Shown piece after piece: positions 59,116-64,000 of a stretch of DNA of 64,000 nt. This stretch comes from Acidobacteriaceae bacterium KBS 83. Lineage in GTDB: Bacteria; Acidobacteriota; Terriglobia; Terriglobales; Acidobacteriaceae. The notes beneath the pieces were generated by a model that searched no databases, was not told the origin of the DNA, and saw nothing but the letters and a program-made list of their open reading frames with translations. Position numbers and translations under genes: made by a program. The stretch is from positions 1 through 64,000 of the forward strand of contig KB906741.1 of assembly GCA_000381585.1 (NCBI GenBank). Reading direction: 5' to 3'. Every line of letters begins with the position of its first letter. The stretch's first letter is position 1.

Positions 59116-59308
59116 ATGCTTGTAGGCGATTTGGTGACAACGAAAGAGGCCGCGGAACTGCTCAGGGTTTCGCCGTGGACGGTTTCAGCATGGCTATCGC
59201 AGGGAAAACTACGCCGTGTAAAGGCGGGAGGCCGCACGCTGATTGCGAAGGCCGACCCTTGAGGCTTTTCTCCGTCCCGGAAATCAACTTCGGTCCGCTG
59301 TCCAGTGA
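59116..59308 (+). pseudogene. xis: excisionase-like helix-turn-helix protein with a +1 frameshift
   Basis: From ATG 59116 (AAGGGAGAAC upstream) the frame gives VTTKEAAELLRVSPWTVSAW, then a basic wing, GKLRRVKAGGRTLIAKA, the MerR/excisionase fold. It stops at 59262 after only 48 codons. One extra C (GACCCTT instead of GACCTT, 59255-59260) is responsible; the other frame continues DLEAFLRPGNQLRSAVQ to TGA 59308, the normal ending of such proteins (about 63 aa). Divergent from the integrase operon, as for excisionases. Confidence 0.75.
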
Positions 59309-59325
59309 AGAGCGCTAAGGGTCCA

Positions 59326-59823
59326 ATGGCAAGAAAGATTAAAGACGGGTCGTATACGCAGTGGTATCGCCACAATATAGACCGATGGCAGGGCAGCGCA
59401 GAGATCAATGCCCTGAGCTGCGAAGGGTATCGGGCGTTTCACAACCTGGTGATGTATCAGTTCCAGCGGCCGGATGGATTGTTACCGGATGACGAGCGTA
59501 CGCTGCGCGTGCAAAGCCGCCTCCCGCTGCAATCACAATGGGACGGCTGCCGCGCTGAAGTGCTTGCAATGTTCGAGCGGAAGGGCGAAGGCAAGCTCGC
59601 CAACATGGTCATGTACCGTGAATGGCTATTCATACAGGAAGCGCGCGAAGCTAAATCAAACGCAGGAAGAACCGGTGCGAAAGCGCTGTGGGATGGCGAA
59701 CCTGATATGGCAGACGCATGCGAGTGGGATAGCAACCGCATAGCAGACGCATGCCAGCCGCATGAAGTCGCAATGGCAGAAAATGGCACAGAACAGCACA
59801 GAACAGTACAGTACAGGAGATGA
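59326..59823 (+). CDS. DUF1376 (YdaU-like) phage replication-associated protein
   Basis: 165 aa from ATG 59326. The opening has WYRHNIDRWQGSAEINALSC and GYRAFHNLVMYQFQRPDGLL, typical of DUF1376. The middle part is a helical region with LQSQWDGCRAEVLAMFERKG, and the tail is Glu/Gln-rich. These proteins often sit upstream of phage replication initiators; it is followed by such a gene with a 60-bp overlap. Confidence 0.8.
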   Translation: MARKIKDGSYTQWYRHNIDRWQGSAEINALSCEGYRAFHNLVMYQFQRPDGLLPDDERTLRVQSRLPLQSQWDGCRAEVLAMFERKGEGKLANMVMYREWLFIQEAREAKSNAGRTGAKALWDGEPDMADACEWDSNRIADACQPHEVAMAENGTEQHRTVQYRR

Positions 59824-60463
59824 CGTATCGGATTTTACTAACGTAAAATCCTCACCCCGAGCGCAACGCTCGGGGAATGCTCGGAAGGTCAATCCCTACG
59901 AAGTTCTCTACCTAGCCTATCCCCGGAAGGTTGGGAAGAAAGTAGCGATAGACGCCATTAAGCGTGCCGTAGATCGCGTGGAATCCCGCACAAAAGCGGA
60001 GGGCGCAACGAAGCTGGACGCGCAGCGGTGGCTCTATGCGCGCACGCTGGCCTTCGCGCGTTCACCCGCCGGAAATCGCGGCAACCTAACGCCTCATCCG
60101 GCAACGTGGTTCAACCAAGGGCGATATGACGACAACCCGACAGAGTGGGAGCAAATAGGCGATGGAACAAATCAGCAACGAAGCGGCTTTGGCCGCACAA
60201 AAAGCGAGCGAAATCTTGACGCTCTCAGAGAAGCAATTGGACTCGCACCGGCAATGGATATGCGCGCAACTGGCGCTGGTGGCGAGCGCGCGGCAGGCGA
60301 TCATATCGGCGGTGGATTTGCCTGTACTCGACGGAATTACGGGACTACGGCAGGGAGGATATCGCGGTGGCAGTCCGGGAGCTATGCAGATGTAGACGTA
60401 GTGAGGGGGGGACGGCCTTTCCTGCTCTTGCAACGGTGCTCGTCATGGTCCGGGGTGTTGTGA
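59762..60463 (+). CDS. phage-type replication/DnaD-like protein
   Basis: Up to 233 aa from ATG 59762 (ATG 59783 also possible). Core: NPYEVLYLAYPRKVGKKVAI (residues about 44-63) and LTPHPATWFNQGRYDDNP (about 108-125), a pattern common in prophage replication proteins. The last 50 residues look low-confidence, since two other frames (60162-60395 and 60367-60600) also look coding there. The true end may be different. Confidence 0.65.
   Translation: MKSQWQKMAQNSTEQYSTGDDVSDFTNVKSSPRAQRSGNARKVNPYEVLYLAYPRKVGKKVAIDAIKRAVDRVESRTKAEGATKLDAQRWLYARTLAFARSPAGNRGNLTPHPATWFNQGRYDDNPTEWEQIGDGTNQQRSGFGRTKSERNLDALREAIGLAPAMDMRATGAGGERAAGDHIGGGFACTRRNYGTTAGRISRWQSGSYADVDVVRGGRPFLLLQRCSSWSGVL
60162..60395 (+). 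CDS. possible small protein overlapping the replication gene
   Basis: 77 codons from ATG 60162. It starts SNEAALAAQKASEILTLSEK, is Ala/Gln-rich and likely helical. It has a better-looking composition than the C-terminal part of the competing frame. Lack of a good ribosome site and total overlap keep confidence low. Confidence 0.3.
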   Translation: MEQISNEAALAAQKASEILTLSEKQLDSHRQWICAQLALVASARQAIISAVDLPVLDGITGLRQGGYRGGSPGAMQM

Positions 60464-60600
60464 ACGATAGAAGACGCAGAGAGACGACAAAACGCATGAA
60501 GGGATGCACCCGCTGCAATGGCATCGGAATGGAGATTGTCAGAAATGGAAACGAGACCGCGGCGCGTGTATGCGAATGCCGCCGTGACATCGCGCAATGA
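60367..60600 (+). CDS. small Cys-rich protein of the mobile element
   Basis: The frame is open from GTG 60367, but the credible part is from ATG 60496: MKGCTRCNGIGMEIVRNGNE then AARVCECRRDIAQ, with a CxxC and CxC suggesting a tiny zinc ribbon. Its TGA overlaps the next ATG (ATGA). The start is uncertain. Confidence 0.5.
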   Translation: MAVRELCRCRRSEGGTAFPALATVLVMVRGVVNDRRRRETTKRMKGCTRCNGIGMEIVRNGNETAARVCECRRDIAQ

Positions 60601-60746
60601 TCGGCGGGTACGAGTGTATTGGCTCGGACGTTACAGTGCAGGTGACAGATGATATGCGGCGCTCTTCGGGCAAACTTATAGAGTTCAATGACGTCATGGA
60701 GCTTAACTCCCATGCGAAAAGAGTGCGTCAGAGTGTCCGCCAATAG
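60597..60746 (+). CDS. 49-residue ORF coupled to the previous gene
   Basis: ATG 60597 overlaps the upstream TGA (ATGA). MIGGYECIGSDVTVQVTDD then LIEFNDVMELNSHAKRVR: mixed charged, with no recognisable family. Supported by the stop-start overlap and an otherwise clean frame. Confidence 0.5.
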   Translation: MIGGYECIGSDVTVQVTDDMRRSSGKLIEFNDVMELNSHAKRVRQSVRQ

Positions 60747-60787
60747 GCTTGAGGTGATCTCGAAGTCGGGCGCCGGGAGTGCAGAAC

Positions 60788-61279
60788 CTATCTACCTATC
60801 TCATAAATATCCTGTGGCGGGTTCGCGCCGGCTCGAATCCACTTCTGGTTTGCGTGGACTGAAGTGATGAGGGAGACGAACTCCGGAAATGATTCAAATT
60901 CAGTTCTCAAATGCTCCCATTCACGTACAAATAAGGGACTCCGGAACCTCCGCTCAGCGGAACGTAGCATCAACTCCCACATCCGTTTTGGTATGCGGTG
61001 TTCGCGAAATAGAAGATAGGTTAGTGAAACCAGGGTGCAGAATCGTAACATCGACATGCTTAAATTGTCCGTTCTCTCAGGGAGCTTCGTGCCAGGTGGC
61101 ACACTCAGCCAGAATTCCGCCGAAGAGTTCTTCAACAGTTCGTCATACTGGGCAGACATTGCCAAGAAGATCTGCGTCTTCACCTGCTCACGGTGATTTA
61201 AGACTGCGACAACCACGCCGAGACCTCCCATCAGAAGTGAGAATAATGTTGTGTATTGGATAACGTGTCCAATGTTCAT
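60788..61279 (-). CDS. membrane-anchored hypothetical protein downstream of an RND pump
   Basis: 163 aa from ATG 61279, five bases after the stop of the RND gene, so probably translated with it. One N-terminal helix (VIQYTTLFSLLMGGLGVVVA, about 6-25), then a soluble helical domain with RMWELMLRSAERRFRSPL. No known family seen. An upstream extension of the frame overlaps the RND gene and is not used. Confidence 0.6.
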   Translation of the reverse strand: MNIGHVIQYTTLFSLLMGGLGVVVAVLNHREQVKTQIFLAMSAQYDELLKNSSAEFWLSVPPGTKLPERTDNLSMSMLRFCTLVSLTYLLFREHRIPKRMWELMLRSAERRFRSPLFVREWEHLRTEFESFPEFVSLITSVHANQKWIRAGANPPQDIYEIGR

Positions 61280-61284
61280 AGCAA

Positions 61285-64000
61285 TCACGCAAGCACCTCC
61301 GATATTGCAGGCATCTCTGCCGATTTCTCTGAAGCGGCCGAGCCCGTGTGCTCCGCTTGTTCCCAACGGATCAATTTCAGATCCAGCACGACGAAGGAGT
61401 AGAGGACCGGAACCAGCCCAAGCGTCACGAAAGTGGCGATCGTCAGGCCGCCGATCTGCGCATAGCAAAGCGGCTCCCACAGCGGGCCACCGTGTGCAGC
61501 CAATGGAAACAGCGCAATCACGGTGGCCGCGACTGTGATCATGACGGGCCGCAAACGGAGTATGCCCGCATCGATCAGCGCCAACTCCAATTCCTCGCCC
61601 GCTTCTCTTCGTTCTTCGATAAATTCAAACAGCACGATGATGTGGCTCACAATTACACCAATGAGACTGATGATCCCCAGGAACGCCATGAAGCCAAATG
61701 GCTGGCCCATGATGGCGAGTGAAAAGATGGCCCCGACCACGCCATAAGGAATGGCCGCAAAGACAATCACGGGCTTGAACGCATGCTTGAACTGCGCGAG
61801 GAGGGCCAGGTAAATGGAACACACGCAAATTACCAACACCGTTGTGAGGTCTCCAAAGCCGCTGACCTGCTCCTTTTGCTCGCCTGCAAAGCGGAAAATA
61901 AAGCCATTGGGGAGCTGCTTCTGGAACTCTTGCAGCTTGGGCATAGCCGCCGAGATGACTTCCGAAGGTAAATGCCCTTCGGTAGGCCAGCATTGCACCG
62001 TGATGGTCCGGTATTGATCGAAGCGTCGGATTTTTGGCGTTACCGGTTCCAAGGAAACCGTCGCCACCTGATCGAGAGGTACTGGAGGCGTGTCCTGTCG
62101 CGAAAAGACATATAGACTGCGCAGATCGGAGAGCTGGGCTCGCTCCTCCATTCGCATGCGTCCAAAGATCGGAATCTGCTTGTTACCATCTCTCAACACT
62201 CCAGCCGAGACTCCATGAAGAGCCGCAGCGATCGAATCGGAAACATCCGCGTTTGTGACGTGCGCCAGGTTTGCCCGATCCACATCGACGTGCGCCACTT
62301 CTCTCGCACTCGGCTCGCCCCAATCGTCTCGAACCCTGGCGGCGACCGGGATATCGCGAAAGATTTGCTTCAGCTTCTCGGCTTCCGCTCTGAGGCGCGG
62401 CAGGTCTTCGCCGGAAATCCTGACCTGAACCGGTGTTCCAACCGGCTTGCCTGTTTCGAGGGTCCGCGTGTCAATGATTGCTCCAGGAATCTGCCTGTCC
62501 AATTCCGGCTGCAATAGGGCGAGAAGAGGGGTCGTATCATGATTGTTCTTGGTTCGCAGAATCACCTGAGCGTAATTGGCTTGCCTGTCCTCAGGTGTGG
62601 CGCTACTCCAGAAGCGGGGGCCGCCGCCTCCCACAAACGTCGTCATCGATTGCAAGACATCCTTCGAGTGTCCGTGCTCGGGGTGGCTCTTGCCATAGTC
62701 TTCCGCTACGCGGCGCGTAATCGATTCCACTTGGTGAGCGACCGCGCTGGTCGAGCTCGCTGGAGAGTCTTCAGGCAGCCACACGTCGATATAAGAAAAG
62801 TACTGAAGGTCTTTGGGAAAGAACTGCGGCTTTAGCGTAGAGAACACGACACCGCCCGCTACCAGCAGAATAAGCGACGCCCCCAGGCAGACCTTCCTGT
62901 GTTCAATGGCCTTCTTTGCCGTTCGGAAATACCAGCCCGTGAACCCCCGCTGCCGCCTTTCCTCGATTGGCGTTTCGGTATTGCTTTTCAAAAGAAACGA
63001 ACTGATAAGCGGCACAAAGGTCATAGAGACCAACAGCGCGGCCAGCAGCGAACAACTAATGACAATGGGCAGGCTGCACAGGAATTTCCCTGTGTCTCCC
63101 GGTAGCAGCAGGAAGGGCAGATACGAGACGATATTCGTCACGGTTGCGTAGGCCATCGTCTTAAACAGCTTTGTCGGCCCCCGCCACGCGGCGGTGGACC
63201 TCGGCTGGCCCTCGCCCAGTTCACGCACAATAGCGTCGCCCGACACCACTGGTACGTCTACCAGCAATCCCAGGGCAATGATCAGCGAAGCGATCGAGAC
63301 CTGTTGCAGGTCAATCCCAAGGGTGCTGATGACTCCAAACGTAATCGCCAGCGTAATCGGCATCGATGCCGCGATCAGCAGGGCTGTCCGCCAGCTCCAA
63401 AAGCCGATCAGAGCCACGATGACCACCAGCACTAGCGCCTCGATCAAGCTATGGCTGAAGAGCTCAATACTGTCGTGCACCTGCAGCGGTTGGTCTGAGG
63501 TCCTGGCCAAAACCAGATCAGCCGGCAATGACTTCCTGACGCTCTCGAGATTTGCGTCCACCAGTTTGCCGAAAGAGCTGATTTGTTCTCCCTTCCTCAT
63601 CTGCACGGAGAGCGTAATCGCGCGCGTGGTGATCCAGTTGCCGTTCTCGTCGCGGCGCGTGAACCGGTTCAGGAACGAAGCGGGACTTTCGTATCCCCTT
63701 TCGATATCCACCACGTCTCGCAAATAGAGCGGCGCTCCGTTCGGGGATGTGCCGATGATCACATTCCGCAGATCATCGACGCTTTTGAACTCGCCCGTTG
63801 TGGTGATGCTGACCGTGCGTCCTCGCGCGTTGAGCGTTTGCCCGCTGTCCGGCAGATTCCGAGCCGCGAGGATGTTGGGGAGATCCGCCGGCCTGAGCTT
63901 GTATTGCGCCAGGCGTTCCTGCGAGAAATTCAGAAATGTGTTCTCGTCCAGGACGCCCGACCGCTCTACCTTCGACACGATCGGCAGCGTTTTGAGACTT
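61285..64000 (-). CDS. RND family efflux transporter permease (partial, N-terminus off the right edge)
   Basis: About 905 aa of an AcrB/MexB-like proton-driven pump subunit. It runs off the window at 64000 with the frame open, so the true start lies outside. Helix 2-4 region: SHSLIEALVLVVIVALIGFW; helix 4 reads GLLVDVPVVSGDAIV in place of the standard LVDD..; helix 10 reads SLIGVIVSHIIVLFEFIEE; periplasmic porter domain with QPELDRQIPGAIIDTRTLE. The two-Asp proton relay of AcrB is reduced to one Asp here. Substrate unknown. Adaptor and outer-membrane genes may lie beyond the edge. Confidence 0.88.
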   Translation of the reverse strand, partial: SLKTLPIVSKVERSGVLDENTFLNFSQERLAQYKLRPADLPNILAARNLPDSGQTLNARGRTVSITTTGEFKSVDDLRNVIIGTSPNGAPLYLRDVVDIERGYESPASFLNRFTRRDENGNWITTRAITLSVQMRKGEQISSFGKLVDANLESVRKSLPADLVLARTSDQPLQVHDSIELFSHSLIEALVLVVIVALIGFWSWRTALLIAASMPITLAITFGVISTLGIDLQQVSIASLIIALGLLVDVPVVSGDAIVRELGEGQPRSTAAWRGPTKLFKTMAYATVTNIVSYLPFLLLPGDTGKFLCSLPIVISCSLLAALLVSMTFVPLISSFLLKSNTETPIEERRQRGFTGWYFRTAKKAIEHRKVCLGASLILLVAGGVVFSTLKPQFFPKDLQYFSYIDVWLPEDSPASSTSAVAHQVESITRRVAEDYGKSHPEHGHSKDVLQSMTTFVGGGGPRFWSSATPEDRQANYAQVILRTKNNHDTTPLLALLQPELDRQIPGAIIDTRTLETGKPVGTPVQVRISGEDLPRLRAEAEKLKQIFRDIPVAARVRDDWGEPSAREVAHVDVDRANLAHVTNADVSDSIAAALHGVSAGVLRDGNKQIPIFGRMRMEERAQLSDLRSLYVFSRQDTPPVPLDQVATVSLEPVTPKIRRFDQYRTITVQCWPTEGHLPSEVISAAMPKLQEFQKQLPNGFIFRFAGEQKEQVSGFGDLTTVLVICVCSIYLALLAQFKHAFKPVIVFAAIPYGVVGAIFSLAIMGQPFGFMAFLGIISLIGVIVSHIIVLFEFIEERREAGEELELALIDAGILRLRPVMITVAATVIALFPLAAHGGPLWEPLCYAQIGGLTIATFVTLGLVPVLYSFVVLDLKLIRWEQAEHTGSAASEKSAEMPAISEVLA

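Noticed and set aside
60747-64000. Right attachment site of the tRNA-Cys element
   Set aside because: No copy of the tRNA-Cys 3' end was seen by eye up to the window edge, so the limit of the element was left open.

Overview
The window looks like chromosomal DNA from a GC-rich Gram-negative soil bacterium, most likely an acidobacterium (Terriglobia/Acidobacteriaceae type). This rests on gene content and protein style: a giant Oar-type carboxypeptidase-regulatory/TonB receptor, a caa3-type oxidase cluster, DUF971, several small acidobacteria-style proteins and Kdo-phosphatase-like LPS metabolism. I could not run a database search, so the lineage is an inference.

Layout. 1-1.5 kb: end of a cytochrome c oxidase operon (subunit I with a one-base frameshift, then III and IV). 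1.6-8.8 kb: class II photolyase, a Rieske oxygenase coupled to a tiny membrane ORF, DUF4386 and DUF3565 proteins, two broken genes, a divergent pair of CDF metal transporters and a KdsC-like phosphatase. 8.8-18.3 kb: orphan peptide-type ABC ATPase, Tat-type amidase, gyrB, a membrane protein, ribosomal proteins L27, L21 and L28, and a membrane glycosyltransferase. 18.3-32.5 kb: msrB, ridA, a small polysaccharide cluster (flippase and two GT2), rel (ppGpp), rlmI, a TSUP carrier, DUF971, a LOG-type gene split by an in-frame TGA, and pcrA. 32.7-41 kb: APC permease with no canonical start codon, TonB/Oar receptor, adenosine deaminase family, GH39. 41-56.4 kb: aconitase, an NRAMP transporter behind two DtxR/MntR-like operator boxes, PPK2, Lrp/AsnC regulator divergent from an isochorismatase-like hydrolase, HNH nuclease, comF, ArsR, EamA, OPT transporter, and two orphan response regulators around an orphan LolD/MacB-type ATPase.

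56.8-64 kb: a tRNA-Gly with a near-consensus promoter and a tRNA-Cys are followed directly by an integrated element. It has a tyrosine integrase, a CGNR-like zinc-finger protein in the same operon, a divergent excisionase-like gene, a DUF1376 replication-type protein, a second phage-type replication protein and tiny overlapping ORFs. To its right lie a small membrane protein and an RND efflux pump running off the window. The right attachment site was not found, so I cannot say whether the pump is cargo.

A recurring theme is single-base lesions: coxI, a small membrane protein (two), the integrase (two compensating), the excisionase, and one nonsense codon in the LOG gene. The large housekeeping genes (gyrB, rel, pcrA, acnA) are intact. 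The lesions are either residual sequencing indels or real decay of accessory genes; raw reads would decide.
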